Shown here piece after piece: positions 34,987 through 48,245 of a stretch of 64,000 nt of DNA (within the stretch, counting starts at the first letter, position 1; each line of letters begins with the position of its first letter). Both the position numbers and the translations under genes were made by a program. The notes beneath the pieces are model-generated. The model was given only the letters and a program-made list of their open reading frames with translations. It was not told where the DNA came from and ran no database searches. Origin of the DNA: Panorpa germanica (Eukaryota > Arthropoda > Insecta > Mecoptera > Panorpidae); contig OY783209.1 of NCBI GenBank assembly GCA_963678705.1, positions 5,828,001 to 5,892,000 of the forward strand. Reading direction: 5' to 3'.

Positions 34987-37743
34987 ATTACATGTTCCGC
35001 TGCGCAATTAGGAAGGATCTATTATTCCTAGAATGTCCTTCGTTAACAGTTCCGGTGTAAGTACCCAAATTCATCTTAGGCAGCGCTAGTAGAAGTATAT
35101 TCACTCCTTTCATTTCTGTTATAGAAAAGAGACAGCCATAGACTTTGTGGGTGGCAGAGGAAGAGTGTAGCGATTTTTATAACCTTAATTTTCTTGTCTC
35201 TTTAAATTACTTTTTGAATTGCTAATATCTTCTATAATATTGTAAATAATTAAAAAATAATTTGACGTTTCAAGTCGTGGTAGCCATTTTTATCACTGTA
35301 CAGTATAACTTTATAGAAATTAAGAATAGTCAAATCACCCAACTTTTAGGTTATGAACTCCCACCAAAGTAAATCCGACTATGTACCAACTGGTTAGTCT
35401 ATTTCTAGAATAATACGGATAATCCCTAATTATCGAACTGTATCTATGTAAATAACCTAACGATGTAATTATTGTAACATAAGACTTACATTATAAAATA
35501 ATAACACTTGCGTGTTGCTGAAACATAAATTCAAGCCAAGGATATTTTTATAACTGCACGTATAATAAATCTAGGAAACTGGAGACTCCAGGAAATGTCT
35601 AGAGAGTAAAGTGTTAAGTTGTTATGTAACTGGAATTTATTTCAAAGATCATGCTGGACTGGACTCTCAATTCTCCAGCATCTCTTAATGAATAAATATT
35701 ATAAGTATGCAGTAAATTACAAAAACAACTATGCAACTGGAATAGCATTTACAGTACAATGTTATGCAGTGTTTTTGATGTACAAATGTCTTTCTCTAAC
35801 TGAATGATGGATATAGTATGTTTGTAAAGTGTTACGAGTTTCGAGATATCAGTATTTGTTAGTATTTTCTTAAGGGGGGCGCCGGTGGTCTAGAGTTCGA
35901 AAATTTAACGTGTTTTGAGGGTAGTCTTTTTATAACAAAAATAATGAAAAACGATATTTTACCTTTAAAAATGGCACTGAAATAGACCCTGTCAAAAAAT
36001 TGGACCTGGACGATGTTGCCGATTTTGGCTCTTCTATTTATCTGATAAATAAAAACCAAGAAAATTATTCATTAATATGAGTACAGTTATGGTCGAAACT
36101 AAAGAAAAAGAAAAAAATTGACAAAATACCGCGCTTTTGAAATATAATTCTAAAAACTGGTTTTTTTTACCAGTTCCAACGATAGCTATTGATGTTGCGA
36201 ATAACATATTAAAATTTCAGACGATTCGGTTGAATAGTTTTTTTTTTCTACAACACCATGCTGAAAAAAATAGTTTTGAAATAAATGAGATTAAAGTTTT
36301 AAGTATGCTATTGCTATATGGCTATTGATATATGCTAAAACAACTGTAGAAACGAAACTATTGGCAATATTCTTACAAAAATTTAACAATATATTCTTAA
36401 AAGATTATATACTTTCGAAATATCAAAAATTGACTTTTTGAAAATTTCAGAACTTAATTTCCAGAACTTACTGCATTTAAACGAAAATATAACACGTTTC
36501 ATAACTTCTTTTTTAATCTTGAATACTCGCTAAACACAGTTATCTGTATGTAAGGTTTACGTAGCATAAAAAAGTTTACCTTTTACATCATTTTCAGTTA
36601 ATATAATGTAAGTTTACGTAACAAAAGTTATCTTTGGACATAAATTTATGTTTCTCTGATTTCTGCGACTAATTCAACTAGCTGCTGTTGACAACTAGTT
36701 GATCGATCTTTCTCATATTTGGCATAGTAATTTAGTACAGTGTTACCAACTTACGAAAGAGAAATTTTTATAAAGTAATAATCGCTGGTCGATTACAAAT
36801 TCCCGTTCATTTTTAACATAACTTTATTTATTTATGAAGTGTCGCATAAGAATAAATATGTAAATTTAATAATGTCTTGTTTTAATTAACCCGTATCATA
36901 TTTAATTACAAATAATCTAATTAATATGCATAAATTAATATATTTAAACTTTGAACATCTTAATTAAGCTCGAAATCAGTGTGAAAGATGTAAAAGATAC
37001 CAACGTCAAAAAATAAAATGTTAGTAATTTTTCTAAACACAATTTCTGTAAGAGATGCTGCAGGCGATTCGTTTACTAAGTGGACTACAAGAGTATCAGT
37101 AGCCTGACAAGTTGATGGATCGCTCTACAAATGACCTCTGACACGACACTCACAAAAAAACTATTACTAAATTGAAGCGAGACCCGTGTTTCATTAACAT
37201 ATTGTAAAAGCAACTTATAAAATATCAATTTCTTCAATTCAGGTTTTTTTTTCGTTTTTTGATCTTAAAACTATTAATTTTAATTTACTTTTACTAGTTG
37301 ATTAATTTGTAAATTGAAAATATTTGAAATAAAATACGTAGTGTGAAATATTTTAGGATTAGGTAATGATTGATAAATGCTACTAAGTGTAATTTCTATT
37401 TCATTTCTAATTCTCTAAGAAAGTTTCATATTTCACAAAATTATTAATAAAATGTTATGTATAGTTTAACGATTCCAGAAAAGCACATTTTTACGTAAAA
37501 ACAACTTAAAACTGTCTTGCAATCCATAACGTAGTAACGCTTCTGTAAAGACTCTAGTAAAGATTCTGGTCCGTAAAGAAAGAGCATTGAGAATGAAGTT
37601 AATTTTGACTAGATAAAATTTAATTTGAGAAAAATATATCAATGGGAACAAGAAATGTGACAAAAAATGCCTATTCTAAAAACCTAAAATCTAGATTAAA
37701 ATATTAAATAAAAACGTAAATTGAATATTAAAAGAGTGATGTT
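34987..37743. other. AT-rich non-coding stretch
   Basis: No gene can be supported. At 35875-36260 the sequence GGGGGGCGCCGGTGGTCTAG is followed by long, decayed transposon-like tracts (AAATTTCAGACGATTCGGTT) with no clear ends. The short open frames there are not conserved motifs. Nothing else was recognised. Confidence 0.35.
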
Positions 37744-37988
37744 AAGCCCCATTCCCACTCACTGAGTTTTAGTTTTAATGTAAGTGTTTAACCTAAAATG
37801 TAAATTACAGCTGATGAAATATAAAGAAATAAAATTAATTACATTAAATACTCCAATTTATATTAAATAAAGATAGAAATTATTACAAAATAATGTATAT
37901 TACTGACGCATGATTTCACAAGTTCAAAATTACATTTAAGGTTAAAACTTTAAATTATAACTAAACACAGTAAGTGGGAATCGGGTTT
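37744..37988. repeat. MITE family D, copy 2 (complete)
   Basis: About 245 bp with long imperfect terminal inverted repeats. The left end AAGCCCCATTCCCACTCACT, then GAGTTTTAGTTTTAATGTAA, pairs with a right end whose reverse complement reads AACCCGATTCCCACTTACTG, then TGTTTAGTTATAATTT. It resembles the copy at 15557-15798. Confidence 0.75.
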
Positions 37989-38007
37989 TGCGGTGATAAT
38001 AATGTCT

Positions 38008-38160
38008 TAGGCCGCGTCCACACTTGCGTTTTCAAGTCCAAACATCTGGGTTTTATAGTCGAAAACACATGTGTGGACACAAAGTTTGTGCTCATTTGAA
38101 AAACATTTGGAATCCGTACACAAAAACAAACGTTTTCGGTTTAGTGTCGGTAAAACAGTA
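38008..38160. repeat. Partial inverted-repeat element (GGCCGCGTCCACACTTG end)
   Basis: It starts with TTAGGCCGCGTCCACACTTG, a style of terminus common on insect DNA transposon relics. GTCCACAC at 38018 and GTGTGGAC near 38074 form a short inverted pair. No matching far end was found, so this is probably a fragment. Confidence 0.4.
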
Positions 38161-38194
38161 TTCTATTTTACACGTCCACTTCCAATAATCAAAT

Positions 38195-38811
38195 AATGGA
38201 CTTGTGTCCTATATTTTAATTTCTATAAAACTGTACTATATATTGATAAAGTGGGTTACTAGAACCTCAAATGTCCAATTATTTTTTATTAACTTCTTAT
38301 ATGTTAAGAGATATTAACAATTAAAAAAGTCATTTTGTGTCTTTCATTATTAAAGGGATTCAACGTTGTACATATTCCAAGTGCATGTGACATCACAATC
38401 CTTGTGTTAGGTTACCAACCTTACAGCTCATAAATCTCTGCTATATGTATTTATATATCAAAATATCAAATATTATTTATAGCTATTTCAAGAAACAATC
38501 AAATTTCAATATTATGTCTGCCATAAGAGGGTTAAATAAAATAAAAATGATTATTTGAATACCAACAGCTACAGAACATTACCACAGCACTGACCTACTC
38601 AACAAATAACTGACGTTAAAATGCATTTCATGTCATACAAATATGGCCGACCATTTTTAGCGCTAAAACTACAATTCAAACTTTTAATTGCTATATCTCC
38701 GTCAATATTTAAATATTTAATAAAATAGACACGCCAATACACATTTATTAACATCAATTTCAATCAACAATTGAAAAATCGACCACTAAAAAATGAGGAC
38801 ACAAGCGCATT
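38195..38811 (-). repeat. MITE family B, full-length copy (inverted)
   Basis: 617 bp bounded by AATGGACTTGTGTCC and GGACACAAGCGCATT, a 15-bp terminal inverted repeat with two mismatches. It is the best-preserved copy of the family in the window and the reverse complement of the copy at 29039-29667. The flanking target duplication is unclear. Confidence 0.9.
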
Positions 38812-40987
38812 GACAAACATCACAAATAATCAAATTCGCAACTATGAACCCTGCCTTAGAATTAAATTTTCGGCTTCTTTTTTGCAATTACAGCACTGTT
38901 AGTTCTCCCACTTGCATCTAGATGGTTCTTGTGTCTTCCAGTGCGTAAAATGACGCAAATTTCTGACACATACAATCCGTTATAAATTTACGATTGTTTT
39001 TATTCTAATGTATTCACATTTAACTGTTATTAATGTTATTCCGATATACTCAACTCGTACTCGAATTAACTCATAAAGACTAAAACGGTTTCTTTTTTTG
39101 ATAACGATTTCAATTTCTAAATGGTCAGTTATTCTGCTAGAGCGCCGTGGCGTAGCGTTTCAGTGTATCATTTACATCAGATCTGTATTTCATTAATAAT
39201 AATTAACATTTTTGTCTACAGATTTTATGTTTTGATACAGTTTAAATTATATTGTAAAATGTCAGTTTAGATTACGTGTAACGGTTTTATTTTTTAATTG
39301 GGGCATGTGAGTTAAGTTAGCAATGAAGAAAATTTAAATGTAAATACAGTAGGTTTCTCTATAATGCGGTTAATGTGTTTGCATAGCATGGAATCGTGTT
39401 ATAAGGAAACGTGTTGGAATATTTTAAATAAGTAAATAAGTAAAATGAGAAAAATACATAATTTCCACAACACGTTCTAGATAAAATGACTTCTAGAAAA
39501 CTGTGGTTGCTTAGAAAATGAGTTTTCTGAAATATACACAGCAATAATGTTCTTTTAGACCTTGACAGCAACAGCAGCTAGTGTCAAAAAGTCATTTTGT
39601 TAATTGAAAATAATTAGAGAAGAAGTAAGAAGTTACAAAATTCGATATAAGTGAATAAGCATGTGAATTTGCAAATATAAAAACCAGGAAAAAAATTGTA
39701 GTTTTTAAATATAGCATAACCTAAATATAACGGCCCTCCATATAACAGATTGTGGATAAAACGAATTAAACCCCCCTCCAGTCATACTTCCTTAATTGCC
39801 CGATGTTTCTAGCTGTCCCATTTTAGGTAATATTACAATCTATTAACTTTAAAGATATTTAGTAAATTAAGTGTCATTGCGTTAAAAGATCCAGCCTCTG
39901 CTACCCCTCCTCCACCCTATTTATATAGATAGGCGAACAAAGTTAGTTGTGCCGAGAAGTAAGTAAGAAAAAGAAAATAAAAAAGTCACTTCTTCCAATA
40001 ACTTCAAATTCTTCCTATCCAAAGAAAATTAAATGTTTCTATTTCTAGTGCGGGTCCCTAGACTCGTGACTATGTTGCCTATGCTTCCAAGCACCCCTGT
40101 CCAGCGAGTTGGCTTTGTAACACTAAATATGGATATTTTTTTGGTAAATCAGTCACTTCAGTCTTTTATATTGTTGTGAAATTCAAATTGATATGTTGTA
40201 TGAATTATATAATTGACAGAACATACGTTGTAAAAGATCTGCTGTATATTATATTAAAATATTAAAATCCAAGATATAGAGATATCACATTACAGTAATA
40301 TTGTGATCAATCTTATTATTATGTATTCAATATAATGAATAAAGCGTGATCATATTAAAACCAGCTTTTCTATCGATATATTTCATCTAACAATATAGCT
40401 ACACAAGAACAATATGGTTATAATCCCGGCAACGTCTAATAATAGACCTAAAGAAGCAAAAACCATTAATCATAAAAAAAAACTAACCTCACTTTATACC
40501 GTTAATCGATTTTTTAACACAGACGATAATATAATGAGAGTTCAAACGTTGTTAGACATAAAGTCAACTAGATAAGTTGCTCTTGGAAGTTGAGATACAA
40601 AAACCAATGATATATAGCAACTAATTAGTTATTTCTTGTTAATAGATAACAAAAACTAAGATGTGACTTGTTATATGTTCTATATAACGTCAGGAGCAGG
40701 TTTTATAAATATGGTTGGACGGGATTAGAACGGTAACGTTGGTGTACAGTTTTGTGGAAAGAATCAGGGTTTAAACGTGCAACGATGCAAAAGATCAGGT
40801 TCAGGATAAACTAACTCTATAAATCTTCTAGATAGTCATCTACTGAACTGCGTTGGATTTAACGTTCAACATAAGTAGTTTTAAAAATAATTGTATCATT
40901 TGAATTTGGCGCCATTTTTGTTCTGTCAAACTTATCACATCACACAATAAGTGCGGAGAGTGACATAAATGGCGCCACTATTGATAG
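38812..40987. other. AT-rich non-coding stretch
   Basis: No gene can be supported. Nothing recognisable apart from short AT-rich runs and small, uninformative open frames. Confidence 0.4.
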
Positions 40988-41171
40988 ATTCATATGTTTT
41001 TTAGATAGTACCAACCTTCAAATGATATGTGTTTATCTTCACACGAGATTCAGATATTTCCAATGTTTTGAAAAATCCAAAAGTAACGTCGCTCGAAAAG
41101 TGATGGTCAAACTGTCATGAAATTTTGACAGATATCGTTTTAAGGTTGGTACTATCTAAAAATCATATGGA
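40988..41171. repeat. MITE family C, complete copy
   Basis: About 184 bp with inverted ends of roughly 38 bp. The left end reads CATATGTTTTTTAGATAGTA then CCAACCTTCAAATGAT. The reverse complement of the right end reads CCATATGATTTTTAGATAGT then ACCAACCTTAAAACGAT. No coding capacity. A solo terminus of the same family is at 13273. Confidence 0.82.
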
Positions 41172-41282
41172 TATATAAATAGTCGGGCATTTTATATGTC
41201 ATCCTACTTATACAGCTGTCATATTTAAAGTTCTGCTACGCAGGCGTAATAGAATTTTGATGATATAATATATATATTTAAC

Positions 41283-41608
41283 TAGCTGTCCCGGCCACGC
41301 GTTGCTGTGACTAACGTTTTTGTCATATTACATTACATAGCGCCATCTATTGAATATTTACTCAATCTAGTCAACAGATGTCGCCATCTTTTACAATCGT
41401 TTGGAGCTAACAGATAATTAATAGACAAATAATTTGCAATAAGATAATATTGCAATCATAAATTGAGATGTAAGCTATCCTATCTTTCAAGTTGGATCAA
41501 ACTGCACACGGTGTACAAATTTGATTAAAATCGGTTAAGTAGTTTAGGAGTCCATCGCGGACAAACACGGACAAACAACGTGACACGTAATTTATATATA
41601 TTAAGATT
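41283..41608 (+). mobile_element. RTE-type LINE or derived SINE, 3' end fragment
   Basis: It begins AACTAGCTGTCCCGGCCACG, a hallmark of the 3' region of insect RTE/BovB-like elements. It continues to AAATCGGTTAAGTAGTTTAG, GGAGTCCATCGCGGACAAAC and a terminal AATTTATATATATTAAGAT. The ORF is absent. Identification rests on these remembered sequence hallmarks. Confidence 0.6.
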
Positions 41609-42714
41609 ATACATATAGCCCATGGTTAAGGGTCACTTAAAACATACTTTTAGTGAGGCAACAATTAATACAATACAAATAAATACCGCAGCACTTTTCC
41701 GAATAACTTTTTGTTATTACTACCTTCTCTTTTCAACAGAGATCGACAATTCCATTGTTTTATGCAGTTATTTTATTACTTAATATGTGATTTAACAATG
41801 ATATTACAAAATATGCGTACGTACTTACAAATTACTTCGAAATAATGCAACCTTACTTAATGGCTACTTCAGATTTACATTTTAATGTAAGTGTATGATT
41901 ATTACATAATTTTATAATAATGTGCACTTAAAATATTTCTACATTTTAACATAAATATACAATTATGTGTAAAGTTGTAAAATTATATTTCGTAATATTA
42001 CAATAATTAATTAAATGAGAGGGTAATATCTAACACAGATAACTGTTGCTTCATTGCAAATTAAACAGTATATCAGTTTGTAATAAGGTTCAATTTACAG
42101 TGCAGAAACTATGCAATAAGAGACAATTGGGTAATACGTTTTTTTACAATTCGTTTAATATTTTCGCTTAAGTCAAGAAATTTATTTTCGGTGTGAAACA
42201 ACTTTTAAGAAGGAATACGGGGTCTGACGTCACTTTTGTTTAAAATATTTACACTTTGAAATATCGAGCGTTCAGTAAATTAGTTCGACAACTCCGAATA
42301 TTGCATTTTGAGATAACGACGAAACCAATATTCGAGTTGTATACATTCCAGCCAGATTCGCCAAGTTTATCTGCATTACAATGTTGTTAATATGCATTTA
42401 TGAGGTACCTGGTAAAATTTTACATACTCTGTAGAATTAATTCAAATTTGGATCTACTGAGACAACAAATGAGATAGGATAGAGTTGTTCTTCTAAAAAA
42501 AATTATGTTTTAACATAAACTTGGGATATTATCTACTACATACATTAAATAGTACGTCAATAAGCCGTGACTCCTCTATATTTGCCTAGCATCCTCCTAA
42601 ATGCTCTTTTAAGTATTTATACAGTTAAAACTTTACGTTCCAACAATTTGAAGAGATGATTAAGCATTTTAACATGTGATTAAATAAATTTATAAAAATA
42701 TTTTTCTATTACAG
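41609..42714. other. AT-rich non-coding stretch
   Basis: No gene, RNA or repeat boundary can be supported. It ends with TTTTTCTATTACAG at 42714, a good splice acceptor for the candidate exon that follows. Confidence 0.4.
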
Positions 42715-42817
42715 GTTGGTCTTCTTGGTCTACTTCAATACAGAACAAAACATCCATCAAGTATTCAACAAATCATCAAAAAATAAACCAGAAATATCAG
42801 CCTGATTCACTAACACG
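42715..42817 (+). other. Candidate 5' exon (103 bp), possibly of the PTB-domain gene
   Basis: Bounded by TTCTATTACAG on the left and GTATGTCG on the right, a good acceptor-donor pair on the same strand as the downstream PTB gene. If joined to the candidate exon at 30311-30426, the ATG at 30402 would open a short upstream frame that ends in this exon at a TGA. That fits an untranslated leader exon better than coding sequence. Unverified. Confidence 0.3.
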
Positions 42818-45800
42818 GTATGTCGTTACTACCACTATTACCAACCTAAGATCATGAATGTATGTTTTATTATGCTTTACACAATTTATTTAATTATAGT
42901 AATTTATGTATAAACTAATATTTGGTAAAATAGTTAACCATTATCACAATGCTACTAATTAAATTAAATAAACAAACCAAAACCGTAAATTAATAATTGA
43001 TATTACGAAAGCAGAAAACATTAGATTTAATGCAATAGATCTATTTATTACTTATATTTAACCTGAGAAAAACTAATGTACATCATTTTGTGACCTATTT
43101 TATAGTTTTTGACAAATAAATTTACCTTTTTAGAATTATTACAGTCCCAAACTTTTCTCAGAAACTTATTTAACAATTATTTAAGAAATAAAGAAGTTTA
43201 CCTGTTTTTAGGTTATTATAATGTAAGATTACACTATGTTTTACATAAATTTACATTTTCTGACGTTAATAAAACTTTCTATAAAATCACATACTACATT
43301 AATATATTAGTAAATGGTTTCTAATTGCATTTATTTAATGACTATGTTACAGAATTTTGTCAATCTTCGATAAATAAAACACAAGTTTACGTTTTGTGTT
43401 AGAATAAGTTGTGTTAGGGCGTTTTTCTATTGATTTAAATTCAATAAAGATATTATTTTTTTTGTATATTATTTCTCGGGCTTCCTAGACACGTAGCCTT
43501 TTATCGCCCCTAAAAATGTGCTTTTTCTTACTTTACTTACTTATACTTTATATCCGAACAACAAGAATAATCTATTCATGGCTACTGCTGTTATAAATTT
43601 CGGTTTCTCAATCAAAAAGGCGGTGTTAACAGGAAGCGTCTGTGAAGTCTGTCAATAAAGATATGTTACTAGGTTTTGATTAAACCATGATCTGCGTATT
43701 CATACAAAAGTTGTCACATTTCATAAGTGTAATAAAACAGATTCAGGTAGTATTCAACTTTCAAAAGAATACGCAATTACTGATGAACTTAATTCGCTTT
43801 AAATAAAACATTACGTGAATGTTAGGTGATATTCATGTTTTGAGTTTTGTGGGTGTTACTTTTATTTTCAATAGTGCAAGTATCACAAAACGGTTTAACC
43901 TTTTTCCATTATGGTTTCCATGTTTTTTCCTAATAAAGAACAGAAACAAAAACTCCGGTTTTCATGTGAACAACAAACGAAAGAGAACAAAATGTTTTTT
44001 TATTGTCTGCATTCTAGTGTAATTCACCAGCTTTACGAATACAATCGACTTACCTCCATTTAACGCCAGCACCTATCGATCTTCTGCCAATTATGTCTAA
44101 CCTCACTGACCTCTGGTAGGTGTTAACGGAATGTTGTTTCTTGTTTCTTATTTCTAATGTCTGCAGATCGTGTTTTTCCATAGAAGAACTTTATCACAAG
44201 TGCCGGAATCTGTTCATTGCAATAAGTGTTGCAGTTCATTATTTATACTTGTTTTCCAACGTTTAAAGATTCCTTGGAATAACTTGACGTACATACTCGT
44301 ACATATACTCGCATAAACATTTATCATCTACCTACATAGTATGGTACATATCTAGATTAAAAGATGGGGCGCGTTTGTTAGAACTGGATTTTCATGTTTT
44401 GAGAAATACAGTTGATTCTAAATGATAAAGTGAATAAATGGCGATAGATTTAAATTTAATTTTTTTGTAACGGTTCGTAATGTGGAATAGAATAATAGAT
44501 ATGAAGCAATTAAAATAAAGTTCATTTATATGAGACTTAGAATTTTGAATTTCGCGGGTAGATATGCGAGTTGCATTTTGGGTAATATTCAACTTCAACA
44601 AGACTATATAGTTAGACTATGTTGACTAAATAAATACAACTGAAAACACCTTTGTTACAAAGTTTTAAATTCTTTTACTAACTTATAATCATAACATAAT
44701 TAAGGCCCATATTTTCCATCTTATTTCTGACTCTGGATAATATCAGATAGTTTTCTAAAGGACCTTTTTGCTTCCTGTGAACATCGCCTTTTTGGTTGCA
44801 AGTCCGAGATTCGAAACAGTTTAAAAAAGAAGAAGAAAGTAAATAGAAATGATAAAAGGCTATTTGCCTAGAACCACCAACAAAAAAAGGACTTTTTTTT
44901 AAAGATTAGGCTACTACCACAAGACAATAAATGAAAAATTGTTTGTACCATTTGTTTTAATTCATTCAACAATAAAAAACCTCTTTTGGGTATTGTAAAA
45001 GTGATAACTATCAACAACAACAATTTATGAAATATAGTTCTTTTTTTAGAAATAGTATGCATAATTTTCTTTTATTGCTAGTTTTCCTGGAGTATTATAC
45101 CTTTTTGGAATCCTGAAGACTTGCGCCAATTTTTAAAAAAACTTGCCATAGTAGTGTTCATACTTTTTTTTTATACCACGATGAGTTAAAGAGGACAGAA
45201 AGTAAAAATCTTTAAAAATTTTAGGGAAAAAAATAATCTCGATTGATTTTCGTGTAAAAACTACTAGCATTCTGGGATTTTTAATGGTTGTGGTGGATAG
45301 CAGTGCTATTTAGGTTGCCGATACAAAAAAAAAATCAGAAATATTTTAAAAATTGTGGTCATGGTAGTTAAAAACATCTTAAGGTGTTTCAATTTTCGAA
45401 AAAAAAAAATTTTTCTTTCTAATTACTGAACAAAATGAGATAAATTTTTTTTGTTCTTTTTTTCTTGTGTAGTTATGAGCAGGACCACCCTCTGGTGCCC
45501 ACTTATCGTTGAATATTGGGGCACCCTGTATTTGTATAAAGTAGATCGATAGCTTTAGATGGACAAGTATTTCTTATCAATAGTAAAATATGAACAAGTG
45601 CTTCTTGTAGATGCTTTTTCAAATTTTGAATATGTCTTTGTCATAAATATTTTTTTATTTACTATTACAGTCGATCTGGGTTCGCAGCCTTTGTTGTTGA
45701 TAGAAGTATTATTCACTTATAAAGACAATCCTTAACTTCCTCATCTAAATCCTTAACTTAACTGTTTGCTTTTGACGTAAATATTTAAAAACGATTGGAA

Positions 45801-46334
45801 TTTGCATGTAAATATATCTAGAGTAAATTAACGAACATTTAAATGTTTTTTAAACATTAAAACTGGACTTTTACGTTAATAGTGAATGCTAAATGTTATA
45901 GATATCCTATATACGAGTATATACATTCTATATATAACAACTTTATAACGGAACCACAAATGCAGGTTCACCAGGTTACATAACACCGTGCAATTATAGT
46001 TCTCCTTTGCTTATAACAACCTCCTATACTTCTATTAATGTGCCTTTAGATATAAATATAAGACGATGTATCGATCTAACTAACTAATAATATTAAATTA
46101 ATAAATTAACAGCTATGAAGATGCCTCGAAATTAAATTTATTTATGAGGCTAGGCCGTGTTAATTATTACCATAAATCTGTTTAAAAAACGGACATATAA
46201 TTTGAAGATTTTTTTATGTTTTAATTCTGTATCTTATATTTGACTGGTATCAGAGGTGGATCTAGTTTTTTTTCTTTATTATATGATAATGTTGAATGAT
46301 CCAGGTTTAAACAGTAATATTGGTTTGTATTTTC
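42818..46334. other. AT-rich non-coding stretch
   Basis: No gene can be supported; open frames up to 71 codons are AT-driven and lack motifs. The stretch about 45070-45500 is full of A/T runs and resembles decayed transposon sequence near 52150-52400 in style. It has no defined ends. Confidence 0.35.
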
Positions 46335-46640
46335 TTATAATTGTTTTGCCTTCCGGGTTTACAATTTCCTTTGTATTCCATTTAATCTTATTTAAACTAA
46401 ACTTAACTTAATTTACAATTCTTCCTCCTTCTCTCTTCTCTTTCTCCTTACTTTCACCGTCCATACTCTTCCTTCACTCGTCCCTTGCAATATCTTCTAC
46501 CTTCACCTACTCTTAAGGTACTCCAATTTCTCCTCTTCCTTTCAAAAATCCTACATATTTTCTCGTCCTCTTTTCCCCAATATCTGCTTTCTCTTTCTTC
46601 ATTCCCTAGTCTAATGCTGCGATCATTTTCGTTTCTTTAC
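46335..46640 (-). mobile_element. Degenerate LINE 3' fragment (antisense)
   Basis: On the minus strand the CT-rich tract gives GGGAATGAAGAAAGAGAAAG and CAGATATTGGGGAAAAGAGG, aligning with the LINE at about 23645-23690 (GGGAAATGAGGAAAAAGGAA). Its 3' end, near 46335-46365, reads TGTAAACCCGGAAGGCAAAA, a mutated form of the TGTAAAGCCGAAAGGCGAAC hairpin tail. Frames are broken. It abuts the left inverted arm at 46641. Confidence 0.6.
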
Positions 46641-48245
46641 TGCGTGTAACAGCTGTAATTAACAACTAGACTAATAGCCTACTTATATTGAAAATACAAT
46701 ATGATATATCGGTACAATATCGTTATACGATCACTAATTGAAAATTTACTATTGAATACGCAATGGATAAAAAATTACTACAGTAGGCAGCTTAGTATTC
46801 TCATGGTTACCAACATAAAACTTATCACGCTTTTTGCTTATGATGTAGTTACAAAAAAAATGTTCTTAACTATATATTACACTATTTATTGTCAAAATTG
46901 TCGCTAAAATGACGTAAGTATGGGGGCTGGGATCTTACTCTATATATATTATTCTTGTTAACTGATAAAACTAGACTCTCTGCCATCTCTGAGTATTTAT
47001 ATATCATATTTACTTAAAACCCTGTTTTTACAGGTACTTTGCCATCCTCCTCGTCCACCGAACCGAAATATTCAATCAATTTTTTTAAACGTGTAGTAAA
47101 TTTATTGTGTGCCGATTCTACAACAAAATTTTAAATTCTAAAATTCATTGTTACCATTGACATAATTCTCAATAATTCTCTCGTTTCTTTCGAACATCCA
47201 AATTTAACTCAGGTGGACTTGAATAAACATGCTACAACATGAAACGAAAATATGTGGTTCACTTGGATACCTATCACAATTCTCATTAATTTGCATATAA
47301 ATATTACATATAAAAATTTCGTAAATATGCGTGGTTTTTTCCATCAAATTTTATCGGTATTCAGTGTAATTTACTATTTTTAATAATTACAATTACATAT
47401 TTTTTATTAAAAATATAAGACACATCTCACAAATACGGACCTGTTCCACCAGTACAAAACTTCCGCTAATAAAGGTGTAATTAAACAGATTCTGAGCACA
47501 TAATAACAGGCTACCAAAAATAATTTAATTACTGTGTTTTGCTGTCAGCATTTTATGATTAGCTAATCTTTCTCATTTTCTTCAAAGTGTAATAACGTTT
47601 CAATGGACTTTTGCAACCATTAATTAAGCTATTTTAACTGTTTTAGCAAGCATCATCACAGAACATCTTTTATTCTCGTAATTAATTGAGGTTATGTTTA
47701 CATTTTTATGTACATTTTTTTATTTTTATTAAAATATAGATCTGCTTGTTAGGTATCTAAACAATTAGGTTAATAAACTATTAAAGAGCAAATAGAAATG
47801 ATTATTTATATAATTTAAAAAATGTAATACTCATATTTTAAAATTTACAGTTAATACTTTTGAAGTTTTAAGTAAATATGATATATAAATACTCAGAGAT
47901 GGCAGAGAGTCTAGTTTTATCAGTAAGCATTAGTAATATATATAGATTAAGATCCCAGCCCCCATACCTACGTCATTTTAGCGACAGTTTTGACAATAAA
48001 TAGTATAATATATAGTTAAGAACATTTTTTTTTGTAACTACATCATAAGCAAAAAGCGTGCTAAGTTTTATGTTGGTAACCATGAGAATACTAAGCTGTC
48101 TACTGTAGTAATTTTTTATCCATTGCGTATTCAATAGTAAATTTTCAATTAGTGATCGTATAACGATATTGTACCGATATATCATATTGTATTTTCAATA
48201 TAAGTAGGCTATTAGTCTAGTTGTTAATTACAGCTGTTACACGCA
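46641..48245. mobile_element. 1.6-kb foldback-like structure with 380-bp inverted arms
   Basis: The left arm (46641-47020) and right arm (47865-48245) are near-identical in inverted orientation over their whole length, beginning TGCGTGTAACAGCTGTAATT at both outer edges and ending at TTTACTTAAAAC at the inner edges. The 844-bp centre (47021-47864) is unrelated AT-rich DNA without a gene. The arms include small open frames that mirror each other. No target duplication is obvious. It may be a foldback or long-TIR transposon, two oppositely oriented copies of one element, or a hairpin-RNA locus. Confidence 0.85.

Noticed and set aside
34771-35007. Open frames with repeating LRGHGRQNFARPR
   Set aside because: A translation of the GC-rich minisatellite inside the hAT element, present in two frames at once.
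38184-38842. AATAATCAAAT on both sides of the 38195 family B element considered as an 11-bp target duplication
   Set aside because: On the right it lies about 17 bp beyond the terminal repeat, and other copies show nothing similar; likely chance in AT-rich DNA.
46701-46907. 68-codon open frame with a mirror copy at 47973-48185
   Set aside because: Both are just the two inverted arms read in opposite directions; there is no motif or start context.
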